NCBI GenBank assembly: GCA_002730525.1
Contig: PCAK01000036.1
Location: 1-64,000 of the forward strand
Source: Acidobacteriota bacterium
GTDB lineage: Bacteria; Acidobacteriota; Vicinamibacteria; Vicinamibacterales; UBA823
Length of the DNA: 64,000 bases
Direction: 5' to 3'
Part shown: piece by piece, positions 56,217-64,000 of the stretch
Layout: every line of letters starts with the position of its first letter
Numbering within the stretch: the first letter of the stretch is position 1
Notes under the pieces: model-generated
Databases searched by the model: none
What the model was told of the DNA's origin: nothing
Seen by the model: only the letters and a program-made list of their open reading frames with translations
Translations under genes and position numbers: made by a program

Positions 56217-57137
56217 GCGAGCCGGCGACGACATCTGCTCGAGTGCCAGCATCAGGGCATGCGTGCCGCGCTGGCCGTAGCCCTGCGCCTGGACCGCCAG
56301 GTACAGCTGATGCACGAGCGCCAGACCCGGCAGCGCGAGGCCCATCGCCTTGGCCTCGTCGAGGGCGATGCCCATGTCCTTGATGAAGTGCTCGACGAAG
56401 AAGCCGGGATCGAAATTGCGCTTCAAGATCCGGGGTGCGAGGTTATCGAGCGTCCAGCAGGCGGCGGCGCCGCCGCTGATGGCGCCCAGCATCGTGTCGA
56501 GGTCGAGACCGGCCTTGTGCCCGTACAGCAGGCTCTCGCAGACGCCGATCATCGTGCCGGCGATCACGATCTGGTTGCACATCTTCGCGTGCTGACCGCT
56601 GCCGGGGCCGCCCTGGTAGACGATCTTCTTCCCAAGCGTCTCGAAGAGCGGCATGACTGCATCCACGGCCGTCCGCTCGCCTCCGACCATGATCGACAAC
56701 GCGGCGTTCTTGGCGCCGACGTCTCCGCCCGACACCGGCGCATCGACCGTCGCGACCTTGGCTCGCTCGCCTGCGGCGGCAATCTCGCGCGCCAGGCTTG
56801 GCTGCGTCGTCGTCATGTCGACGAAGATCGTGCCGGCTCTGGCGCGCGTGAAGAGGCCAGCCTCGCCGAGGTAGACATCACGCACGTCGGGCGGAAAGCC
56901 GACGATCGTCACGACGACATCCGATTGCTCGGCCACCTCGCGCGGGGAATCGGCCCAGGCGGCCCCCTCGTCGAGGAGCGGCTGCGCCTTCGATCGGGTG
57001 CGTGAATAGACTGTCACGGGATGGCCCTTGGCGAGCACGTGACCGCACATGGAGAGCCCCATCACGCCGGCGCCCACCCAGCCGATGCGGGTGGATCCGG
57101 TGACGGGCGTCGGAGTGGGTGTTGGCTGATCAGGCAT
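56214..57137 (-). CDS. 3-hydroxyisobutyrate dehydrogenase family NAD(P)-dependent oxidoreductase
   Basis: A 307-residue beta-hydroxyacid dehydrogenase. [20 protein letters not shown] is the NAD(P)-binding motif, and [16 protein letters not shown] and [20 protein letters not shown] are substrate and cofactor segments; the catalytic Lys is in [15 protein letters not shown]. The C-terminal six-helix domain is intact ([20 protein letters not shown]). Candidates are 3-hydroxyisobutyrate, tartronate semialdehyde or glyoxylate/succinic semialdehyde reductases; the [12 protein letters not shown] arginine after strand 2 favours NADP+. It diverges from the hom operon; the intergenic region includes the hom promoter. 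Confidence 0.9.
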   Translation of the reverse strand: MPDQPTPTPTPVTGSTRIGWVGAGVMGLSMCGHVLAKGHPVTVYSRTRSKAQPLLDEGAAWADSPREVAEQSDVVVTIVGFPPDVRDVYLGEAGLFTRARAGTIFVDMTTTQPSLAREIAAAGERAKVATVDAPVSGGDVGAKNAALSIMVGGERTAVDAVMPLFETLGKKIVYQGGPGSGQHAKMCNQIVIAGTMIGVCESLLYGHKAGLDLDTMLGAISGGAAACWTLDNLAPRILKRNFDPGFFVEHFIKDMGIALDEAKAMGLALPGLALVHQLYLAVQAQGYGQRGTHALMLALEQMSSPAR

Positions 57138-57187
57138 CGCTACAGGAAACGTGAAGGCCGGAACGATGTCAAGGGTGCACGGGCCGT

Positions 57188-57216
57188 TTGACTTGGTGGG
57201 TGCGACGCGTCAGAAT
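57188..57216 (+). promoter_or_regulatory. Promoter of the hom-thrC-lysC-asd operon
   Basis: TTGACT (57188-57193), a 17-base spacer and CAGAAT (57211-57216). Transcription would start near 57223, about 16 bases before the leader ORF and 220 bases before hom. Confidence 0.6.
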
Positions 57217-57238
57217 AGCCGTTCGGCTGCCTCGGAAG

Positions 57239-57367
57239 ATGGTCCCCCCTGGCAGCATCACCATGACGCAGACCCGCGGCACGACGGCGACACCGAATAT
57301 GATGACGGCGACGTGGATTATCACGCTCGCGACGCCGATGCGTGCGCGACAACGCCGGATGATGTAG
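57239..57367 (+). CDS. Thr/Met-rich leader peptide of the hom operon (thrL-like)
   Basis: A 42-codon ORF ending with TAG at 57365-57367. An inner ATG at 57263 gives a 34-codon version with nine Thr codons and six Met codons (counting the start), mostly ACG and ATG, plus two adjacent Ile codons (ATT-ATC). The Thr codons are spread through the first two thirds. The last codons, CGG ATG ATG, and the stop lie inside the antiterminator arm 57355-57364. A run of Thr and Ile codons ahead of a terminator is the design of thrL in E. coli. The ribosome site is weak (GGAAG directly before 57239). The peptide itself needs no function. Confidence 0.6.
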   Translation: MVPPGSITMTQTRGTTATPNMMTATWIITLATPMRARQRRMM

Positions 57368-57409
57368 CCGACCCAGATAGCGACAGAGGAACCTGAGGCC
57401 ATCATCCGG
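57355..57409 (+). promoter_or_regulatory. Antiterminator pairing of the hom attenuator
   Basis: CCGGATGATG (57355-57364), overlapping the end of the leader ORF, is perfectly complementary to CATCATCCGG (57400-57409), which is the left arm of the terminator. The two structures exclude each other. A ribosome waiting at Thr or Ile codons leaves 57355-57364 free; one at the stop codon covers it. Confidence 0.65.
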
Positions 57410-57430
57410 AAGCGGGTGGTGGCTTTTTTT
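57398..57430 (+). terminator. Intrinsic terminator (attenuator) in front of hom
   Basis: GCCATCATCC (57398-57407), loop GGAAGC, and GGGTGGTGGC (57414-57423) form a 10-bp stem with two G-U pairs, followed directly by seven T residues (57424-57430). It is on the plus strand, 12 bases before the hom start, with no complete plus-strand gene ending at it, so it acts on the leader transcript. Confidence 0.85.
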
Positions 57431-57442
57431 GTGCGGAAAGTG

Positions 57443-58696
57443 ATGACGAGAGAACGCGAGGCGGCCGGCACGCTCGGCGTGGCGCTGGTCGGGTTCGGCA
57501 CGGTGGGCCAGTCAGTGGCACGCATCCTGATCGGCGGGGCGGAGGGCTTGCGGCTGGTCCGTATCTGCAACCGTCACGTCGCGCGGAAACGCGTCGCCTG
57601 GGTGCCGGAGCGGGTGAGCTGGACGGAATCAATCGACGACGTTCTGACCTCCGACGTCGACGTGGTCGTGGAACTCATCGGCGGGACGGATCCGGCGCTC
57701 GAGTGGATGCGGCGTGCGCTCGAGGCCGGCAAGTCGGTGGTCACGGCGAACAAGCAGGCGATTGCACATCACGGGACCGAGTTGTTCAGCCTGGCGCGGC
57801 GGTACGGCGGGCGCCTCGGGTTCGAGGCCTCCGTCGCCGGCGGGATCCCCGTGATTCGCGGGATTCAGGAGGGCCTGGCGGCCGATGAGGTCGTGCGAAT
57901 TCAGGGTATTCTGAACGGCACCTGCAACTTTATTCTTTCAGCGCTGGCCTCGTCTCCTCTTGCGTTCGAGACGGTGCTGGCTGACGCGCAGGCGCACGGA
58001 TTCGCGGAGGCCGATCCGTCGGCCGATCTGGATGGGCTGGACGCGCAGGCCAAGATCGCCATCCTGTCGGCAATCGGGCTCGGGCGCCGGGTGGACCCCT
58101 CGGCGATCGAGTGCCGGTCGATCCGGGGTCTGGAGACTGGCGACTTCGATGCGGCCCGGACCCTCGGCTGCGCCGTTCGGCAGGTGTCGACAGCCGAGCG
58201 TATGGAGCCTGCGGGCGTGCGCGCGGCCGTGGGGCCGGCGCTGGTGAGGCTGGACTCGAGGCTCGCGCAGGTCGAGGGGAGCGAGAACGTTGTGCTGGTG
58301 GACGGCGCGCGGGGCGGTCAGACCGGATTCGTGGGCCACGGTGCGGGCGGCGATTCGACCGCAGTCGCGGTCGTGGCTGACCTGATGGCGATCGCCCGGA
58401 GAGATGGGCATGCGGCAACCGATTGTTTTCCGATCGACGGCGAGCCGCAGGCGGTTCATCCAATGGGCGCGCGGCCGTACTACCTGCGCGTGAGCGGCGG
58501 TACGGCCGCCGCGACCCAACTCGCGGCGTGCGGCGTGTCGGTGGCTCGCAGCCTCGATGTGGCGAACGGATGCGTCCGGCTCGTGACGGCGGCCGTGACG
58601 GGGGCCGAGGTCGAGGCGGCCATCGAGACTCTGGCGGCTGGGTCGACGCGGATCTCGGCCGCCCTACCGATGCTCGACGGGGCGGGAGGAGCATGA
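57443..58696 (+). CDS. hom: Homoserine dehydrogenase
   Basis: A 417-residue NAD(P)-dependent enzyme reducing aspartate semialdehyde to homoserine. The ATG at 57443 follows GGAAAG; GTG 57440 in the same frame is possible. Domains: nucleotide binding (GVALVGFGTVGQSVARILIG, GxGxxG at residues 17-22), then SVVTANKQAIAHHG with the catalytic lysine, and GILNGTCNFILSAL in the dimerisation/substrate domain. The last 65 residues have an ACT-like pattern (ARPYYLRVSGGTAAATQLAA), but the usual DxPGVLA motif is absent and the fold looks shortened. This suggests weak or lost feedback inhibition by threonine. It is the first gene after the attenuator. Confidence 0.95.
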   Translation: MTREREAAGTLGVALVGFGTVGQSVARILIGGAEGLRLVRICNRHVARKRVAWVPERVSWTESIDDVLTSDVDVVVELIGGTDPALEWMRRALEAGKSVVTANKQAIAHHGTELFSLARRYGGRLGFEASVAGGIPVIRGIQEGLAADEVVRIQGILNGTCNFILSALASSPLAFETVLADAQAHGFAEADPSADLDGLDAQAKIAILSAIGLGRRVDPSAIECRSIRGLETGDFDAARTLGCAVRQVSTAERMEPAGVRAAVGPALVRLDSRLAQVEGSENVVLVDGARGGQTGFVGHGAGGDSTAVAVVADLMAIARRDGHAATDCFPIDGEPQAVHPMGARPYYLRVSGGTAAATQLAACGVSVARSLDVANGCVRLVTAAVTGAEVEAAIETLAAGSTRISAALPMLDGAGGA

Positions 58697-59973
58697 TGAG
58701 CTTTTTCAGCGGACTGCAATGTCATCTCTGCGGCACGAAGTTTCCCGGTGAGGCGCTCTTTGTCTGCGACCAGTGCCTCGGCCCGCTCGAGGCGACCTAC
58801 GACTACGACGGCGTGAAGCAGGTCCTGACACGAGAGGCGATTGCCGCTCGACCCGAGAATCTCTGGCGCTACAAGGAACTGTTGCCGGTCGAGGGGGCGC
58901 CCCGGACCGGGCTCAACTCGGGCTTCACGCCGCTGGTCAAGGCCGATCGGCTGGCGCGGGAGGTCGGCCTCGAGCGTCTGTATCTCAAGGACGATTCAGT
59001 CAACCACCCGACGCTGTCGTACAAGGACCGGGTGGTGTCGGTGGCCGCGACGCGGGCCGTCGAGCTGGGGTTCCGGGTCTTCGGGTGCGCGTCCACCGGA
59101 AACCTGGGGAACAGCGTCTCCGCGCACGCTGCGCGGATTGGACTCGAGTGCTACGTCTTTATTCCGAACACGCTCGAGCCCGGCAAGGTCCTGGGCACGG
59201 CGATTGCCGACGCGCATGTTATCGCGATCGACGGCACCTACGATGACGTCAACCGGCTCTGCACGCAGATGGCCGATCGGAACGGCTGGGCCTTCGCGAA
59301 CATCAATTTGCGCAGCTACTACGCCGAAGGCGCCAAGACGCTGGCGTTCGAAGTGGCCGAGCAGCTCGAGTGGAGGCTGCCGCAGCATCTGGTCTCGCCG
59401 GTGGCCGGGGGCACGCTGCTGCCGCGGGTCGGCCGCGGATTCCGGGAACTGCGAGAGATCGGCCTGGTCGACGACGAGATGCCGAAGATTCACGCGGCGC
59501 AGGCGGCCGGCTGCGCACCCGTCGTCCGCGCGCTGAACGAGGGCTTGGAGTTCCCCGAACCGGTGAAGCCCGACACGATTGCGAAATCGATCGCGATCGG
59601 GAATCCGGCCGACGGGTTCCAGGTGCTGGAGACGGTCCGCGGGACGGGCGGCGCGGGCGCCATGGTGAGCGACGAACAGATCGTCGAGGCGATCAAGCTG
59701 TTGGCCCGCACGGAGGGGATCTTCACCGAACCGGCCGGCGGAACGACGCTGGCAGCGACGCTCGCGCTGGTCGAGGACGGTGTCATTCCTCGGGACGAGT
59801 CCGTGGTGGTGGCGATCACCGGCAACGGGTACAAGACGGCCGATGTGGTCTCGGATCGCCTGACGACACCGGTCCAGCTCGGCCGTTCGTTGAAGGAATT
59901 CGAGGCCTACCTCGCGTCGCGACCGACCGAGGCCGCGCGCCAGGTTCCAGTGAAGCGTGGCGCGGGACTGTAG
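58693..59973 (+). CDS. thrC: Threonine synthase
   Basis: A 426-residue PLP enzyme converting O-phosphohomoserine to threonine. It starts at an ATG overlapping the hom stop, with GGGAGGAG upstream. The N-terminus has a zinc-ribbon-like pattern, QCHLCGTKFPGEALFVCDQC, as in threonine synthases of the archaeal/plant type. The PLP lysine is in SVNHPTLSYKDRVVSVAATR; GCASTGNLGNSVSAHAAR is the cofactor-binding Ser/Gly segment. SPVAGGTLLPRVGRGF holds the phosphate-binding glycines. It completes the threonine branch together with Hom; homoserine kinase (thrB) is not in the window. Confidence 0.95.
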   Translation: MMSFFSGLQCHLCGTKFPGEALFVCDQCLGPLEATYDYDGVKQVLTREAIAARPENLWRYKELLPVEGAPRTGLNSGFTPLVKADRLAREVGLERLYLKDDSVNHPTLSYKDRVVSVAATRAVELGFRVFGCASTGNLGNSVSAHAARIGLECYVFIPNTLEPGKVLGTAIADAHVIAIDGTYDDVNRLCTQMADRNGWAFANINLRSYYAEGAKTLAFEVAEQLEWRLPQHLVSPVAGGTLLPRVGRGFRELREIGLVDDEMPKIHAAQAAGCAPVVRALNEGLEFPEPVKPDTIAKSIAIGNPADGFQVLETVRGTGGAGAMVSDEQIVEAIKLLARTEGIFTEPAGGTTLAATLALVEDGVIPRDESVVVAITGNGYKTADVVSDRLTTPVQLGRSLKEFEAYLASRPTEAARQVPVKRGAGL

Positions 59974-59988
59974 TCCTGCGATGTGGCT

Positions 59989-61238
<1,250 letters not shown>

Positions 61239-61242
<4 letters not shown>

Positions 61243-62501
61243 GGAAGACGCCAGGCCTCGTCGTCCAGAAGTACGGCGGCACGTCGATCGGCAGCTCCGC
61301 GAGGGTGATCGCGGTCGCCGATCGGATCAAACGTAGCCTGCAGACCGTCGATCGGCTGGTGGTCGTGGTCTCGGCGATGGGCAGCACGACCGACGATCTG
61401 GTCGCCCTGGCGCACAAGGTGTCGCGCGAGCCCCGGGGCCGCGAGATGGACCTGTTGCTGGCCTCGGGTGAGCAGATTGCGGTGTCCACGCTCGGCCTGG
61501 CGCTGCAGGATCGCGGGGTGCCGGCCGTCTCGCTGACGGCAGCGCAGTGCGGCATACGTACTGACGGCGTGTTCAACCTGGCTCGTATCCAGTCGATCGA
61601 TACGCGGCGGATTCAAGGCGAGCTGGATGGCGGGCGGGTCGTCATCATTACGGGCTTTCAGGGAATCACGGACAGCCACGAGATCACGACCCTGGGTAGG
61701 GGCGGCAGCGACGTGACCGGCGCGGCCGTGGCGGCGGCGCTCGGAGCCGAGGCGTGCGACATTTGCACCGACGTCGACGGCGTCCTCTCGGCCGACCCCC
61801 GCCTGGTGCCAGACGCGCGGCGCTGGGCCGAAATGTCCTACGAGGAGGCGATCGAGCTGGCGTCGAGTGGCGCGAAGGTGCTGCATCCGCGCGCGGCGGA
61901 GATCTGCATGTCGTACGGGGTTCCGATTCATGTGCGCTCCAGCTTCACCGACGAGGCGGGGACGTGGATCCGAGCAGGGGAGTCGATCATGGAGCAGGCG
62001 GAAGTTGTTGGCGTCACGAGCGACAAGAAAGTCGCCAAGGTCACGCTGCTGAACGTCGCCGACCGGCCGGGCATTGCGGCGGAGGTCTTCGAGGAGCTGG
62101 CGGACCGGAACATCAGCATCCGGCTGATCATCCAGAGCGCCAGTTCGGAGAGCCGTGCCCGGATCACGTTCATCCTCGACGAAGAGTTCGTGGACGGCGC
62201 GCTCGAGGCGCTTGACCGCTGGAAGGCGGAGCAATTGGCGAGTGACGTCCTCGTGGATCGCGACGTCGCCAAGATCTCGATCGTCGGCTCGGGGCTGGGC
62301 TCGACCCCGGGCCTGGCGGCGCGGATGTTCAAGGCGCTGGCGCGCGAGGGGATCAACATCGATTGCATCAGCTCGTCGGAGATGAAGGTGGCGTGCGTCA
62401 TCGCGTCGCGCCACCTCGAGCGGGCGGTGAAGGTGGTGCACGAGGAGTTCTTCAAGGCCCAGCCGCAGCCGGTGGCGGGGGTAGCGAGTACGGGCGCATG
62501 A
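61239..62501 (+). CDS. lysC: Aspartate kinase
   Basis: A 420-residue kinase phosphorylating aspartate, the first step to lysine, threonine and methionine. The ATG at 61239 overlaps the preceding stop. [20 protein letters not shown] is the amino-acid kinase opening, [20 protein letters not shown] the ATP/substrate region, and [13 protein letters not shown] the catalytic Asp segment. Two ACT domains follow: [20 protein letters not shown] and [20 protein letters not shown], which normally bind lysine or threonine as feedback inhibitors. An overlap of four bases with asd couples the two genes. Confidence 0.97.
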
Positions 62502-63547
62502 CGAAGCAGATTGAGGTTGGGGTTCTCGGCGCGACCGGCATGGTCGGCCAGCAGTTCGTTCGGGAACTGGAGGGCCATCCGTGGTTCAGGCTCACCTGGC
62601 TCGGCGCGAGTGAGCGCTCCGCGGGCAAGCGCTATGACGCCGCGGCGCCCTGGCGACTGCCGGGAGCGATCCCCGACGACATCGGCCGGCGCACGGTCGA
62701 GGCGTCGACGCCGGAGGGCGCGCCCCAGCTCGTCTTCTCGGGGCTCGACGCCGCAGTGGCTGGGGAGGTCGAGGGCGCGTTCGCCGAGTCGGGGCACACC
62801 ATCGTCAGCAACGCCAGGAACTTCAGAATGGACGACCTGGTGCCGCTCCTCGTGCCGGAGATCAACGCGGACCACCTCGGCCTGCTCCCGGCGCAACGGC
62901 AGGCGAAGGGGTGGCGGGGCGGCATCGTGACGAACCCGAACTGCTCGACGGTCGTCCTGACGATGGGCCTGGCGCCGCTTGTCGAGTTCGGCCTGCGTTC
63001 GGTCATCGTGACCACGGCGCAGGCTGTGTCGGGGGCCGGGTACCCCGGCGTGGCGTCGCTCGACATCATCGGCAACGTCGTGCCCGAGGTGCCCGGTGAA
63101 GAGGTGAAGATGGAGACCGAGACCAAGAAGATCCTCGGGCTCCTCCGGGACGGACGTGTGGAGCCGCACGGTCTGACCATCAGTGCGGCGACCACACGGG
63201 TCCCGGTGATCAACGGACACACCGAGATGATCTCGGTCAAGTTCGACGATGCGCCGCCCGAGGCCGATCTCCTGGCGGCCTTCGCCCGGTTCGGCGGCCG
63301 GCCGCAGGAGGCGAAGCTGCCGAGCGCGCCGTCCCGTCCGGTCGTTTATCTCGACGCTCCGTTGCGGCCGCAGCCGCGGCTCGACGCCGACCGGGACGGC
63401 GGGATGACGGTGAGCGTCGGCCGGTTGCGACCGTGCGGTGTGCTGGACTACAAGTTCGTGGCGCTGGGGCACAATACGGTCCGGGGTGCGGCCGGTGCGG
63501 CTGTCCTCAACGCCGAACTGATGCACGCGGATGGATTCCTCGACTGA
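62498..63547 (+). CDS. asd: Aspartate-semialdehyde dehydrogenase
   Basis: A 349-residue enzyme of the archaeal/fungal-type subgroup, reducing aspartyl phosphate to aspartate semialdehyde. [20 protein letters not shown] is the NADPH fold. The catalytic cysteine lies in [40 protein letters not shown] and [20 protein letters not shown], with the catalytic His, follow. It gives the substrate for Hom and closes the pathway within the operon: LysC, Asd, Hom and ThrC all appear, only homoserine kinase missing. Confidence 0.96.
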   Translation: MTKQIEVGVLGATGMVGQQFVRELEGHPWFRLTWLGASERSAGKRYDAAAPWRLPGAIPDDIGRRTVEASTPEGAPQLVFSGLDAAVAGEVEGAFAESGHTIVSNARNFRMDDLVPLLVPEINADHLGLLPAQRQAKGWRGGIVTNPNCSTVVLTMGLAPLVEFGLRSVIVTTAQAVSGAGYPGVASLDIIGNVVPEVPGEEVKMETETKKILGLLRDGRVEPHGLTISAATTRVPVINGHTEMISVKFDDAPPEADLLAAFARFGGRPQEAKLPSAPSRPVVYLDAPLRPQPRLDADRDGGMTVSVGRLRPCGVLDYKFVALGHNTVRGAAGAAVLNAELMHADGFLD

Positions 63548-63552
63548 CGATC

Positions 63553-64000
63553 GTGCCGAGAAGACACCGCCCACCCTCCCGCCCGTTTCGGCTCCACCTC
63601 CAGAGCAACCCGAAGGCGCCGCCCGTCTTCCAGGTGACGCCAGAGCGCTATGCCGAAGCCGCCGCGCGCCATCCGCAGGTGGCCAAGCGCGTGAAGGCGA
63701 CGATCGGCACCGACTGGGACGCATTCGACGCGGCGATGCTCGACGCCGACGCCCTGGCGGGCTTCTACTTTCCCCACGATCGGTTTGCGGAGCTGGCGCC
63801 GAAGCTCAAGTGGATCCATATCTGGGGCGCGGGCGTCGAGCACCTCGTGCCGTTCGACTGGCTGCCGCGAGGGATCGCGGTCATCAACAACAGCGGAGTG
63901 CACGCCCAGAAGGCGGGCGAGTTCGCAATAATGGCGATCCTGATGCTGAACAACGCGATGCCGGTGCTGGCCGCGAATCAGCGCGCGAAGGTCTGGGACG
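63553..64000 (+). CDS. D-isomer-specific 2-hydroxyacid dehydrogenase, N-terminal part (cut by window end)
   Basis: 149 complete codons before the window ends, from a GTG at 63553, five bases after the asd stop. The reading continues as the substrate-binding domain of the family: ADALAGFYFPHDRFAELAPK, LKWIHIWGAGVEHLVPFDWL and GIAVINNSGVHAQKAGEFAI, after which the NAD domain should follow. Candidates are glyoxylate/hydroxypyruvate reductase or phosphoglycerate dehydrogenase-like enzymes. The start is uncertain because the first 15 codons are Arg/Pro-rich. It may belong to the hom operon. Confidence 0.8.
   Translation, partial: MPRRHRPPSRPFRLHLQSNPKAPPVFQVTPERYAEAAARHPQVAKRVKATIGTDWDAFDAAMLDADALAGFYFPHDRFAELAPKLKWIHIWGAGVEHLVPFDWLPRGIAVINNSGVHAQKAGEFAIMAILMLNNAMPVLAANQRAKVWD

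Noticed and set aside
57151-57396. 81-residue Asp-rich open frame in the hom leader region
   Set aside because: It overlaps the promoter and the leader peptide in another frame. Its Asp/His-rich composition is the shifted reading of the Thr-rich codons, and it has no ribosome site.
57169-57405. Minus-strand hydrophobic open frame of about 78 residues opposite the hom leader
   Set aside because: It is the complement of the leader ORF and terminator, lacks a ribosome site, and its hydrophobicity follows from the complementary codons.

Overview
The window looks like a chromosomal segment of a high-GC bacterium, most likely an Acidobacteriota member close to Vicinamibacterales. This is inferred from GC-rich third codon positions, an FtsX/MacB-type permease tail at the left edge, the mixed GspF/GspE/PilM-N-O cluster and the general gene content; no rRNA or marker phylogeny was available. 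No tRNA, rRNA, CRISPR array or complete insertion sequence was seen. Many adjacent genes overlap by four bases (ATGA or GTGA), which indicates translational coupling.

Layout. 0-7 kb: permease remnant, methyltransferase, a three-gene redox operon (fumarate-reductase-like flavoprotein, 2[4Fe-4S] ferredoxin, DAO-type oxidoreductase), a YbaK-type deacylase, a transglutaminase-like protein and a lipoprotein phosphoesterase. 7-13 kb: an accessory patch of small minus-strand genes (NTF2-like, spermidine-synthase-like, two double-cupin proteins), a tail-anchored protein, a Tat-exported flavin oxidase and three copies of a short recurrent coding tail. 13-22 kb: metF, a decayed protease-like gene, a class V aminotransferase, an SNF-family symporter and the glycine cleavage set gcvT-gcvH-gcvP. 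22-32 kb: class IV aminotransferase, nnr, tsaE, guaB, secA, an M23 peptidase and a frameshifted comM. 32.5-34.7 kb: a minimal bacterial microcompartment locus (shell protein plus CoA-acylating aldehyde dehydrogenase). 35-44 kb: a pilus/type II secretion-like operon with three pseudopilins and an opposing, frameshifted PKD-domain lipoprotein. 44-51 kb: a muropeptide-recycling cluster (murQ, GHL10 hydrolase, two sodium:solute symporters, serine hydrolase). 51-57 kb: dipeptide-type ABC transporter parts, a sulfatase, a small coupled ORF, a MITE-like element and a 3-hydroxyisobutyrate-dehydrogenase-like gene. 57-64 kb: the aspartate-family operon hom-thrC-(LOR/SDH protein)-lysC-asd, followed by a 2-hydroxyacid dehydrogenase cut by the window end.

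The most interesting feature is the leader of the aspartate-family operon. A promoter (57188-57216) is followed by a short ORF very rich in Thr and Met codons (57239-57367), an antiterminator arm overlapping its stop codon (57355-57364) and a strong intrinsic terminator (57398-57430) just before hom. The arrangement matches classical ribosome-mediated attenuation of the thrL type. The hom product also appears to lack the canonical ACT-domain motif, so transcriptional attenuation may carry much of the end-product control.

Several genes (comM, the PKD lipoprotein, the protease-like gene) are broken by small indels or stops. The PKD gene needs four separate one-base corrections, which points to sequencing or assembly error as much as to gene decay. 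No stretch above 300 bases lacks content: the longest gene-free gap, 57138-57442, holds the attenuator.
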